Shown here: positions 24,811 through 37,700 of the stretch, one piece after another | Layout: every line of letters starts with the position of its first letter | How positions within the stretch are numbered: the stretch's first letter is position 1 | Notes under the pieces: model-generated | Told to the model about the DNA's origin: nothing | Database searches by the model: none | The model's input: only the letters and a program-made list of their open reading frames with translations | Program-made: the position numbers and the translations under genes | From: Megalopta genalis | Taxonomy: Eukaryota; Arthropoda; Insecta; Hymenoptera; Halictidae | Length of the DNA stretch: 64,000 bases | Direction of reading: 5' to 3' | NCBI RefSeq assembly: GCF_051020955.1 | Contig: NW_027476187.1 | Location: 1-64,000, forward strand

Positions 24811-26451
24811 TTTCGCATGCAGTTGTAGCTAAATAATGTATATCACAAGTACTTGTAACTAAACCATTTGTTTCGCATGGATTAGAAGCTACGCCTTCTA
24901 CTTCGCATTGATTTGAAGGTAAATCATTTGTTTCGCATGGAATTGAAGCTACCTCGTTTGATCCTCCTGCATTTGAAGCTATATCACTTATATCGCAAGT
25001 ATTTGATGCTAAATCATATGTGTCGTATGGATTTGAAGCAGAACCTTCTACATCGCATTGATTTGAAGCTTAATCATGTGTTTCGCATGGTATTGAAGCT
25101 ACCTCGCTTGTTCCTCCAGCTTTTGAAGCTATATCACTTATATCGCAAGTATTTGATGCTAAATCATATGTGTCGTATGGATTTGAAGCTAAACCTTCTT
25201 TCATCGCATTGATTTGAAGCTTAATCATGTGTTTCGCATGGATTTGATGCTAACTCGTTAGTTTCGCATGCAGTTGTAGCTAAATAATGTATATCACAAG
25301 CATTTGTAGCTAAACCATTTGTTTCGCACGAATTTGAAGCTAAGCCTTGTCCTTCGAATTTATTTGAAGCTAAATCATGTGTATCGCATGGATTTGAAGC
25401 TAAACCTTCTACATCGCATTGATTTGGAGCTAAATCATGTGTTTCGCATGCATTTGAAGCTAACTCGTTTGATTCGCATGCAGTTGTAGCTACATAATGT
25501 ATATCACAAGTATTTGTAGCTAAACCATTTGTTTCGCATGGATTTGAAGCTATGCCTTCTATTTCGCATTGAGTTGAAGCTAAATCATTTGTTTCGCATG
25601 GATTTGAATCTAAGCCTTGTCCTTCGAATTGATTTGAAGCTAAATCATGTGTTTAGTATGGATTTGAAGCTAAACCTTCTACATCGCATTGATTTGTAGC
25701 TAAACCTTCTACATTCTATTGATTTGAAGCTAAACCTTCTACCTCTTATTGATTTGAAGCTAAACCTTCTACATAGCATTGATTTGAAGCTAAATCATTT
25801 GTTTCGCATGGAATTGAAGCTACCTCGATTGTTCCTCCTGCATTTGAAGCTAAATCACTTATATCGCATGGATTTGAAGCTGAACCTACTACATCGCATT
25901 GATTTGAAGCTAAATCTTGTGTATCGCATGGATTTGAAGAAAACCATCTACATCGCATTGATTTGAAGCTTAATCATGTGTTTCGCATGGATTTGATGCT
26001 AACTCGTTTATTTCGCATGAAGTTGTAGCTAAATAATGTATATCACAAGTATTTGTAGCTAAACCAATTGTTTCCCATGAATTTGAAGCTAAGCCTTCTA
26101 CTCCGCATTGATTTGAAGCTAAATCATTTGTTTCGCATGGAATTGTAGCTATATCGCTTGTTCCTCCATCTTTTGAAGCTATATCACTTATATCGCAAGT
26201 ATTTGAAGCTAAATCATATGTGTCGCATGGATTTGAAGCTGAACCTACTACGTCGCATTGATTTGAAGCTAAATCTTGTGTATCGCATGGATTTGAACCT
26301 AAACCTTCTACATCGCATTGATTGGAAGCTAAACCATTTGTTTCGCATGGAATTGAAGCTACATCGCTTGTTCCTCCAGCTTTTGAAGCTATATCACTTA
26401 TATCGCAAGTATTTGTAGCTAAATCATATGTGTCGCATGGATTTGAAGCTG

Positions 26452-28110
26452 AACCTTCTTCATCGCATTGATTTGAAGCTAAATCATGTGTTTCGCATGG
26501 ATTTGAAGCTAAACCTTCTACATCGCATTGATTTGAAGCTTAATCATGTGTATCGCATGGATTTGAAGCTAAACCTTCTACATCACATTGATTTGCAGCT
26601 AAATCATGTGTATCTCATGGATTTGAAGCTAACTCGTTCGTTTCGCATGCAGTTGTAGCTAAATAATGTATATCACAAGTATTTGTAGCTAAACCATTTG
26701 TTTTGCATGGATTTGAAGCTAAGCATTCTACTTCGCATTCATTTGAAGCTAAATCATTTGTTTCGCATGGATTTGAACCTACCCCTTTTACTTCGCATTC
26801 ATTTGAAGCTAAATCATTTGTTTCGCATGGATTTGAGTCTAAGCCTTGTCCTTCGAATTTATTTGAAGCTAAATCATGTGTATCGCATGGATTTGAAGCT
26901 AAACCTTCTACATCGCATTGATTTGAAGCTAAATCATGTGTTTCGCATGGATTTGAAGCTAACTCGTTTGTTTCGCATGCAGTTGTAGCTACATAATGTA
27001 TATCACAAGTATTTGTAGCTAAACCATTTGTTTCGCATGGATTTGAAGATATGCCTTCTACTTCGCATTGATTTGAAGCTAAGTCATTTGTTTCGCATGG
27101 ATTTGAATCTAAGCCTTGTCCTTCGAATTGATTTGAAGCTAACTAATGTGTTTCGTATGGATTTGAAGCTAAACCTTCTACATCGCATTGATTTGAAGCT
27201 GAATCATGTGTCTCGCATGGAATTGAAGCTACCTCGTTTGTTCCTACAGCATTTGAAGCTATATCACTTATATCGCAAGTATTTGAAGCTAAATCATATG
27301 TGTCGCATGGATTTGAACCTGAACTTACTACATCGCATTGATTTGAAGCTAAATCTTGTGTATCGCATGGATTTGAAGCTAAACCTTCTACATCGCATTG
27401 ATTTGAAGCTAAATCATTTGTTTCGCATGGATTTGAATCTAAGCCTTGTCCTTCGAATTCATTAGAAGCTAAATCATGTGTTTCGTATGGATTTGAATCT
27501 AAGCCTTGTCCATCGAATTGATTTGAAGCTAAATCATGTGTTTCGTATGGATTTGAAGCTAAACCTTATACATCGCATTGATTTGAAGCTAAACCTTCTA
27601 TATTCTATTGATTTGAAGCTAAACCTTCTACCTCTTATTGATTTGAAGCTAAACCTTCTACCTATTATTGATTTGAAGCTAAACCTTCTACATCGCATTG
27701 ATTTGAAGATAAATCGTGTGTTTCGCATGGAATTGAAGCTAGCTCGTTTGTTTCTCCAGCTTTTGAAGCTATATCACTTATATCGCATGGATTTGAAGCA
27801 GAACCTACTACATCGCATTGATTTGAAGCTAAATCTTGTGTATCGCATGGATTTGAAGCAAACCATCTACATCGCATTGATTTGAAGCTAAATCTTGTGT
27901 ATCGCATGGATTTGTAGCTAAACCTTCCACATCGCATTGGTTTGAAGCTAAATCATGTGAATCGCATGGATTTGAAGCTAACTCGTTTGTTTCGCATGCA
28001 GTTGTAGCTAAATGATATATATCACAAGTATTTGTAGCTAATCCATTTGTTTTGCATGGATTTGAAGCTAAGCCTTCTACTTCGCATTCAATTGAAGCTA
28101 AATCATTTGT
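26452..28110. repeat. Duplicated segment (about 1.66 kb), left copy
   Basis: The segment aligns with 29,331-31,010. The offset is 2,879 bp up to about 27,240 and 2,908 bp from about 27,360. Between these the right copy contains a short stretch resembling 28,921-29,060 instead (units TCCTCCTGCT, GAATCTACTAC, GAAGCAAACTATC). That replacement is best explained by gene conversion or a second exchange. Distinctive shared units include GAACCTACCCCTTTTAC/GAAGCTACCCCTTTTAC and GAGTCTAAGCC. Confidence 0.83.
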
Positions 28111-29330
28111 TTCGCATGGATTTGAATCTAAGCCTTGTCCTTCGAATTGATTTGAAGCTAAATCATGTGTTTCGTATGGATTTGAAGCTAAACCTTCTAC
28201 ATCGCATTGATTTGAAGCTAAATCAAGTGTCTCGCATGAAATTGAAGCTACCTCGTTTGTTCCTACAGCATTTGAAGCTATATCACTTATATCGCAAGTA
28301 TTTGAAGCTAAATCATATGTGTCGCATGGATTTGAAGCTGAACTTACTACATCGCATTGATTTGAAGCTAAATCTTGTGCATCGCATGGATTTGAAGCTA
28401 AACCTTCTACATCCCATGGATATGAATCTAAATCATGTGTTTGGCATGGATTTGAAGCCGAACCTTCTACATCGCATTGTTTTGCATCTGAATCATGTGT
28501 TTCGCATGGATTTGAAGCTAATTCGTTCGTTTCGCCTGTATTTGAAGCTATATCACTTATATCGCAAGTATTTGAAGTTAAATCATGTGTTACGCTTGGA
28601 TTTGAAGCTAAACCTTCTACATCGCATTGATTTGAAGCTAAACCTTCTATACTCTATTGATTTGAAGCTAAACCTTCAACCTCTTATTGATTTGAAGCTA
28701 AACCTTCTACATCGCATTGATTTGAAGATAAACCTTGTACATCGCATTGATTTGAAGATAAATCGTGTGTTTCGCATTGATTTGAAGCTAAATAATGTGT
28801 ATCACAATAATTTGTAGCTAAACCGTTTGTTTCGCATGGATTGTAAGCTACGCCTTCAACTTCGCATTGATTTGAAGCAAATTCATTTGTTTCGCATGCA
28901 ATTGAAGCTACCTCGTTTGTTCCTCCTGCTTTTGAAGCTATATCACTTATATCGCATGGATTTGAAGCTGAATCTACTACATCGCATTGATTTGAAGCTA
29001 AATCTTGTGTATCGCATGGATTTGAAGCAAACTATCTACATCGCATTGATTTGAAGCTAAATCTTGTGCATCGAATGGATTTGAAGCTAAAGCTTCTACA
29101 TCGTATTGATTTGCAGCTAAATCATGTGTTTCGCATGGATTTGAAGCCAACTCGTTCGTTTCGCCTGCAGTTGAATCTACATCACTTATATCGCTAGTAT
29201 TTGAAATTAAATTATGTGTATCGCGTGGATTTTGAAGCTAACTCGTTTGATTAGTCTCCATTTGAAGCTATATCACTTACACCACAAGTGTTTGAAGCTA
29301 TATCATTTGTTTTGCATGGATTTGAAGCTA

Positions 29331-31010
29331 AACCTTCTTCATCGCATTGATTTGAAGCTAAATCATGTGTTTCGCATGGATTTGAAGCTAAACCTTCTAC
29401 ATCGCATTGATTTGAAGCTTAATCATGTGTATCGCATGGATTTGAAGCTAAACCTTCTACATCACATTGATTTGCAGCTAAATCATGTGTATCTCATGGA
29501 TTTGAAGCTAACTCGTTCGTTTCGCATGCAGTTGTAGCTAAATAATGTATATCACAAGTATTTGTAGCTAAACCATTTGTTTTGCATGGATTTGAAGCTA
29601 AGCATTCTACTTCGCATTCATTTGAAGCTAAATCATTTGTTTCGCATGGATTTGAAGCTACCCCTTTTACTTCGCATTCATTTGAAGCTAAATCATTTGT
29701 TTCGCATGGATTTGAGTCTAAGCCTTGTCTTTCGAATTTATTTGAAGCTAAATCATGTGTATCGCATGGATTTGAAGCTAAACCTTCTACATCGCATTGA
29801 TTTGAAGCTAAATCATGTGTTTCGCATGGATTTGAAGCTAACTCGTTTGTTTCGCATGCAGTTGTAGCTACATAATGTATATCACAAGTATTTGTAGCTA
29901 AACCATTTGTTTCGCATGGATTTGAAGATATGCCTTCTACTTCGCATTGATTTGAAGCTAAGTCATTTGTTTCGCATGGATTTGAATCTAAGCCTTGTCC
30001 TTCGAATTGATTTGAAGCTAAATAATGTGTTTCGTATGGATTTGAAGCTAAACCTTCTACATCGCATTGATTTGAAGCTGAATCATGTGTCTCGCATGGA
30101 ATTGAAGCTACCTCGTTTGTTCCTCCTGCTTTTGAAGCTATATCACTTATATCGCATGGATTTGAAGCTGAATCTACTACATCGCATTGATTTGAAGCTA
30201 AATCTTGTGTATCGCATGGATTTGAAGCAAACTATCTACATCGCATTGATTTGAAGCTAAATCTTGTGTATCGCATGGATTTGAAGCTAAACCTTCTACA
30301 TCGCATTGATTTGAAGCTAAATCATTTGTTTCGCATGGATTTGAATCTAAGCCTTGTCCTTCGAATTCATTAGAAGCTAAATCATGTGTTTCGTATGGAT
30401 TTGAATCTAAGCCTTGTCCATCGAATTGATTTGAAGCTAAATCATGTGTTTCGTATGGATTTGAAGCTAAACCTTATACATCGCATTGATTTGAAGCTAA
30501 ACCTTCTATATTCTATTGATTTGAAGCTAAACCTTCTACCTCTTATTGATTTGAAGCTAAACCTTCTACCTATTATTGATTTGAAGCTAAACCTTCTACA
30601 TCGCATTGATTTGAAGATAAATCGTGTGTTTCGCATGGAATTGAAGCTAGCTCGTTTGTTTCTCCAGCTTTTGAAGCTATATCACTTATATCGCATGGAT
30701 TTGAAGCAGAACCTACTACATCGCATTGATTTGAAGCTAAATCTTGTGTATCGCATGGATTTGAAGCAAACCATCTACATCGCATTGATTTGAAGCTAAA
30801 TCTTGTGTATCGCATGGATTTGTAGCTAAACATTCCACATCGCATTGGTTTGAAGCTAAATCATGTGAATCGCATGGATTTGAAGCTAACTCGTTTGTTT
30901 CGCATGCAGTTGTAGCTAAATGATATATATCACAAGTATTTGTAGCTAATCCATTTGTTTTGCATGGATTTGAAGCTAAGCCTTCTACTTCGCATTCAAT
31001 TGAAGCTAAA
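29331..31010. repeat. Duplicated segment (about 1.68 kb), right copy
   Basis: This is the partner of 26,452-28,110, with a patch at about 30,120-30,260 derived from a different cassette, the type seen at 28,921-29,060. The right end is near 31,010, where an ATTGAAGCTA monomer switches to a different neighbour. Confidence 0.83.
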
Positions 31011-31714
31011 TCATGTGTCTCGCATGGAATTGAAGCTACCTCGTTTGTTCCTACAGCTTTTGAAGCTATATCACTTATATCGGAAGTATTTGAAGCTAAA
31101 TCATATGTGTCGCATGGATTTGAAGCTGAACCTACTACATCACATTGATCTGAAGCTAAATCTTGTGTATCGCATGGATTTGAAGCTAAACCATCTACAT
31201 CGCATTCATTTGAAGCTAAATCATGTGAATCGCATGGATTTGAAGCTAACTCGTTTGTTTCGCATGCAGTTGTAGGTAAATAATGTATATCACAGGTATT
31301 TGTAGCTAAACCATTTGTTTCGCATGGATTTGAAGCTACGCCTTCTACTTCGCATTGATTTGAAGCTAAATCATTTGTTTCGCATGGAATTGAAACTATC
31401 TCGTTTGTTCCACCTGCTTTTGAAGCTATATCACTTATATCGCATGGATTTGAAGCAGAACCTACTACATCGCATTGATTTGAAGCTAAATCTTGTGTAT
31501 TGCATGGATTTGAAGCAAACCATCTACATCGCATTGATTTGAAGCTTAATCATTTGTGTCGCATGGATTTGAAGCAGAACCTTCTACATCGCATTGATTT
31601 GAAGCTAAATCTAGTGTATCGCATGGATTTGAAGCTAAAGCTTCTGCATCGCATTGATTTGCAGCTAAATCATGTGTTTCGCATGGATTTGAAGCTAACT
31701 CGTTCGTTTCGCAT
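31000..31714. repeat. Last A1 cassettes before block B
   Basis: Ordinary A-type monomers, including the shortened GAAGCAAACC unit near 31,512 and units with TTCTGCATCGC near 31,645. Nothing foreign marks the approach to block B. The switch happens inside a monomer series at GCATGAATTTGAAG (31,711-31,724). Confidence 0.8.
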
Positions 31715-31760
31715 GAATTTGAAGCTAAATCGTTTGTTTAAAATCGCTATTTCGCACGAA
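31700..31760. other. Junction from A-type to B-type satellite
   Basis: A units end CGCATGGA and the following B units begin GAATTTGAAG. The first 43-bp B unit (TTTGTTTAAAATCGC) appears at about 31,733-31,747, one monomer into the block. There is no unique DNA, target-site duplication or mobile-element end at the switch. Both sides keep the same orientation. Confidence 0.85.
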
Positions 31761-34700
31761 TTTGAATCGAAATCGTGTATATCGCATGATATTGAAGTAA
31801 AATCGTTTGTTTCGTCTGAATTTGCAGCTAATTCGTGTATTTCACATGAATCTGAAATTAAAAATGTTCATATCGAATGAATTTGAAGCTAAATCGTTTT
31901 GTTCGCGTGGATTTAAATATAGATCGTGTAATTCGAATTAATTTGAAACTAAACTGTTCATTTGGCATGAATTTGAAGCTAAATCGTTTGTTTAATATCG
32001 CTATTTCGCACGAATTTGAAGCGAAATCGTGTATTTCGCATTGATATTGAAGTTAAAACGTTTGTTTCGTGTGAATTGAAGCTAATTCGTGTATTTCGCA
32101 TGAATCCGAAACTAAATTGTACTTTTCGCATGAATTTGAAGCTAAATCGTTTGTTTAAAATCGCTATTTCACACAAACTTGAATCGAGATCGTGTATATC
32201 GCATGATATTGAAGTAAAATCGTTTGTTTCGTCTGAATATGCAGCTAATTCGTGTATTTCACATGAGTCTGAAGTTAAATTGTTCATATCGCATGAATTT
32301 GAAGTTAAATCGTTTGTTTCGCGTGGATTTAAATCTAGATCGTGTAATTCGAATTAATTTGAAGCTAAAACTGTTCATTTGGCATGAATTTGAAGCTAAA
32401 TCGTTTGTTTAAAATCGCTATTTCCCACGAATTTGAATCGAGATCGTGTATATCGCATGATATTGAAGTAAGATCGTTTGTTTCGTCTGAATTTGCAGCT
32501 AATTCGTGTATTTCACATGAATCTGAAGTTAAATTATTCATATCGCATTAATTTGAAGCTAAATCGTTTGTTTCGCGTGGATTTAAATCTAGATCGTGTA
32601 ATTCGAATTAATTTGAAGCTAAACTGTTCATATGGCATGAATTTGAAGCTAAATCGTTCTGTTTAAAATCGCTATTTTGCACGAATTTCAATCGAAATCG
32701 TGTGTTTCGCATGATATTGAAGCTAAATCGTATGTTTCGCGTTGATTTAAAGCTAATTCGTGTATTTCGCATGAATCTGAAGCTAAATTGTTCATTTCGC
32801 ATGAATTTGAAGCTAAATCGTTTGTTTAAAAATCGCTATTTCGCAAGAATTTAAAACGAAATCGTGTTTATCGCATGATATTGAAGTTAAATCGTTTGTT
32901 TCGTCTGAATTTGCAGCTAATTCGTGTTTTTCACATGAATCTGAAGTTAAATTGTTCATATCGCATGAATTTGAAGCTAAATCGTTTGTTTAAAATCGCT
33001 ATTTCGCACGAATTTGAAGCGAAATCGTTTGTTTAAAATCGATATTTTGCACGAATTTCAATCGAAATCGTGTGTTTCGCATGATATTGAAGCTAAATCG
33101 TATGTCTCGCGTTGATTTAAAGCTAATTCGTGTATTTCGCATGAATCTGAAGCTAAAATGTTCATTTCGCATGAATTGGAAGCTAAATAGTTTGTTTAAA
33201 ATCGCTATTTCACACGAATTTGAAGCGAAATCGTGTGTTTTGCATGATATTGAAATTAAATCGTTTGTTTCGTGTGAATTTGAAGCTAATTCGTGTATTT
33301 CGCACAAATCTGAAGCCAAATTGTTCATATCGCATGAATTGAAGCTAAATCGTATGATTAAAATCGCTATTTCGCACGAATTTGATGCGACATCGTGTGT
33401 TTCGCATGATATTGGTGCTAAATCGTATGTTTCGCGTGAATTTGAAGCTAATTCGTGTATTTCGCATGAATCTGAAGCTAAATTGTTCATTCCGCATGAT
33501 ATTGAAGCTAAATCGTATGTTTCGCGTTGATTTAAAGCTAATTCGTGGTATTTCGCATGAATCTGAAGCTAAATTGTTCATTCGCATGAATTTGAAGCTA
33601 AATCGTTTGTTTAAAATCGCTATTTCGCACGAATTTGAATCGAGATCGTGTATATCGCAGGATATTGAAGTTAAATCGTTTGTTTTCGTATGAATTTGCA
33701 GCTTAATTCGTGTAATTCACATGAATCTGAAGTTAAATTGTTCATATCGCATGAATTTGAAGCTAAATCGTTTGTTTAAAATCGCTAATTTCGCAAGAAT
33801 TTAAAACGAAATCGTGTTTATCGCATGATATTGAAGTTAAATCGTTTGTTTCGTCTGAATTTGTAGCTAATTCGTGTTTTTCACATGAATCTGAAGTTAA
33901 ATTGTTCATATCGCATGAATTTGAAGCTAAATCGTTTGTTTAAAATCGCTATTTCGCACGAATTTGAAGCGAAATCGTTTGTTTAAATTGATATTTTGCA
34001 CGAATTTCAATCGAAATCGTGTGTTTCGCATGATATTGAAGCTAAATCGTATGTCTCGCGTTGATTTAAAGCTAATTCGTGTATTTCGCATGAATCTGAA
34101 GCTAAAATGTTCTTTTCGCATGAATTGGAAGCTAAATAGTTTGTTTAAAATCGCTATTTCACACGAATTTGAAGCGAAATCGTGTGTTTTGCATGATATT
34201 GAAATTAAATCGTTTGTTTCGTGTGAATTTGAAGCTAATTCGTGTATTTTGCACAAATCTGAAGCCAAATTGTTCATATCGCATGAATTTGAAGCTAAAT
34301 CGTATGATTAAAATCGCTATTTCGCACGAATTTGAAGCGACATCGTGTGTTTCGCATGATATTGGTGCTAAATCGTATGTTTCGCGTGAATTTGAAGCTA
34401 ATTCGTGTATTTCGCATGAATCTGAAGCTAAATTGTTCATTCCGCATGAATTTGAAGCTGAATCGTTTGTTTAAAATCGCTATTTCTCAAGAATTTGAAT
34501 CGAGATCGTGTATATCGCATGATATTGAGGTAAAATCGTTTGTTTCGTCTGAATTTGCAGCTAATTCGTGTATTTCGCATGAATCTGAAGCTAAATTGTT
34601 CATTTCGCATGAATTTGAAGCTAAATCGTTTGTTTAAAATCGCTATTTCGCACGAATTTGAATCGAGATCGTGTATATCGCAGGATATTGAAGTTAAATC

Positions 34701-37700
34701 GTTTGTTTCGTATGAATTTGCAGCTAATTCGTGTATTTCACATGAATCTGAAGTTAAATTGTTCATATCGCATGAATTTGAAGCTAAATCGTTTGTTTAA
34801 AATCGCTATTTCGCAAGAATTTAAAACGAAATCGTGTTATCGCATGATATTGAAGTTAAATCGTTTGTTACGTCTGAATTTGCAGCTAATTCGTGTTTTT
34901 CACATGAATCTGAAGTTAAATTTGTTCATATCGCATGAATTAGAAGCTAAATCGTTTGTTTAAATCGCTATTTCGCACGAATTTGAAGCGAAATCGTTTG
35001 TTAAAATCGATATTTTGCCCGAATTTCAATCGAAATCGTGTGTTTCGCACGATATTGAAGCTAAATCGTATGTCTCGCGTTGATTTAAAGCTAATTCGTG
35101 TATTTCGCATGAATCTGAAGCTAAAATGTTCATTTCGCCTGAACTTGAAGCTAAATCGTTTGTTTAAAATCGCTATTTCGCAAGAATTTAAAACGAAATC
35201 GTGTTTATCGAATGATATTGAAGTTAAATCGTTTGTTTCGTCTGAATTTGCAGCTAATTCGTGTATTTCACATGAATCTGAAGCTAAATTGTTCATTTCG
35301 CATAAATTTGAAGCAAAATCGATTATTTAAAATCGTTATTTCGCACGAATTTGAAGCGAAATCGTGTGTTTCGGATGATATTGAAGCTAAATCGTATGCT
35401 TCGCGTGAATTTGAAGCTAATTAGTGTATTTCGCATGAATCCGAAACTAAATTGTACTTTTCGCAAGAATTTGAAGCTAAATCGTTTGTTTAAAATCGCT
35501 ATTTCGCAAGAATTTAAAACGAAATCGTGTTTATCGCATGATATTGAAGTTAAATCGTTTGTTTCGTCTGAATTTGCAGCTAATTCGTGTATTTCACTTG
35601 AATCTGAAATTAAATTGTTCATATCGCATGAATTTGAAGCTAAATCGTTTGTTTCGCGTGGATTTAAATATAGATCGTGTAATTCGAATTAATTTGAAGC
35701 TAAACTGTTCATTTGGCATGAATTTGAAACTAAATCGTTTGTTAAAATCGCTATTCGCACGAATTTGAAGCGAAATCGTGTATATCGCATGATATTGAAG
35801 TTAAAACGTTTGTTTCGTGTGAATTTGAAGCTAATTCGTGTATTTCGCATGAATCAGAAACTAAATTGTAATTTTCACACGAATTTGAAGCTAAATCGTT
35901 TGTTTAAAATCGTTATTTCACACAAATTTGAATCGAGATCGTGTATATCGCATGATATTGAAGTAAAATCGTTTGTTTCGTCTGAATATGCAGCTAATTC
36001 GTGTATTTCACATGAATCTGAAGTTAAATTGTTCATATCGCATGAATTTGAAGTTAATCGTTTGTTTCGCGTGGATTTAAATCTAGATCGTGTAATTCCA
36101 ATTAATTTGAAGCTAAACTGTTCATTTGGCATGAATTTGAAGCTAAATCGTTTGTTTAAAATCGCTATTTCCCACGAATTTGAATCGAGATCGTGTATAT
36201 CGCATGATATTGAAGTAAGATCGTTTGTTTCGTCTGAATTTGCAGCTAATTCGTGTATTTCACATGAATCTGAAGTTAAATTGTTCATATCGCGTGAATA
36301 TGAAGTTAAATCGTTTGTTTCGCGTGGATTTAAATCTAGATCGTGTAATTCCAATTAATTTGAAGCTAAACTGTTCATTTGGCATGAATTTGAAGCTAAA
36401 TCGTTTGTTTAAAATCGCTATTTCCCACGAATTTGAATCGAGATCGTGTATATCGCATGATATTGAAGTAAGATCGTTTGTTTCGTCTGAATTTGCAGCT
36501 AATTCGTGTATTTCACATGAATCTGAAGTTAAATTATTCATATCGCATTAATTTGAAGCTAAATCGTTTGTTTCGCGTGGATTTAAATCTAGATCGTGTA
36601 ATTCGAATTATTTTGAAGCTAAACTGTTCATATGGCATGAATTTGAAGCTAAATCGTTTGTTTAAAATCGCTATTTTGCACGAATTTCATCGAAATCGTG
36701 TGTTTTCGCATGATATTGAAGCTAAATCGTATGTTTCGCGTTGATTTAAAGCTAATTCGTGTATTTCGCATGAATCTGAAGCTAAATTGTTCATTTCGCA
36801 TGAATTTGAAGCTAAATCGTTTGTTTAAAATCGCTATTTTCGCACGAATTTGAATCGAGATCGTGTATATCCCAGGATATTGAAGTTAAATCGTTTGTTT
36901 CGTATGAATTTGCAGCTAATTCGTGTATTTCACATGAATCTGAAGTTAAATTGTTCATATCGCATGAATTTGAAGCTAAATCGTTTGTTTAAAAATCGCT
37001 ATTTCGCAAGAATTTAAAACGAAATCGTGTTTATCGCATGATATTGAAGTTAAATCGTTTGTTTCGTCTGAATTTGCAGCTAATTCGTGTTTTTCACATG
37101 AATCTGAAGTTAAATTGTTTCATATCGCAAGAATTTGAAGCTAAATCGTTTGTTTAAAATCGCTATTTCGCACGAATTTGAAGCGACATCGTGTGTTTCG
37201 CATGATATTGGTGCTAAATCGTATGTTTCGCGTGAATTTGAAGCTAATTCGTGTATTTCGCATGAATCTGAAGTTAAATTGTTCATATCGCATGAATTGA
37301 AGCTTAATCGTTTGTTTAAAATCGCTATTTCGCAAGAATTTAAAACGAAATCGTGTTTTATCGCATGATATTGAAGTTAAATCGTTTGTTTCGTCTGAAT
37401 TTGCAGTTAATTCGTGTTTTTCACACTGAATCTGAAGTTAAATTGTTCATATCGCATGAATTTGAAGCTAAATCGTTTGTTTAAAATCGCTATTTCGCAC
37501 GAATTTGAAGCGAAATCGTTTGTTTAAAATCGATATTTGCACGAATTTCAATCGAAATCGTGTGTTCGCATGATATTGAAGCTAAATCGTATGTCTCGCG
37601 TTGATTTAATGCTAATTCGTGTATTTCGCATGAATCTGAAGCTAAAATGTTCATTTCGCATGAATTGGAAGCTAAATAGTTTTGTTTAAAATCGCTATTT

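Larger units (their letters stand above)
22182..25000. repeat. Large duplicated segment (about 2.8 kb), right copy
   Basis: This is the partner of 17,871-20,930. Relative to the left copy it has five extra monomers around 23,190-23,340 and lacks thirteen monomers around 24,130-24,160. It retains the aberrant segment at 23,640-23,669, so that insertion predates the duplication. Divergence is low (a few substitutions per several hundred bases by eye). Confidence 0.85.
1..31714. repeat. Satellite block A1: head-to-tail 30-bp tandem repeat (about 1,050 units)
   Basis: Every 30 bp the block restarts with TTTGAAGCTA or a close variant, followed by a variable ten-base block and a semi-conserved end block such as TTCGCATGGA or ATCGCATTGA. 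Unit types with CATGGA and CATTGA ends often alternate, giving a 60-bp sub-period. Types are strung in a reproducible order of about 14-16 monomers (420-480 bp). The array never changes orientation and no unique sequence separates units. The unit start stays in one phase (position mod 30 = 1, then 0 after a 1-bp loss near 1,990) until about 19,180, after which rare indels move it. GC is roughly 37%. The monomer has no obvious similarity to a transposon, telomere repeat or RNA gene that I recognise. The array continues beyond the left edge of the window. Confidence 0.97.

Noticed and set aside
1..31714. CRISPR array (30-bp direct repeats)
   Set aside because: There are no unique spacers: the units abut each other directly, all units are variants of one sequence, and no cas-like gene is present.
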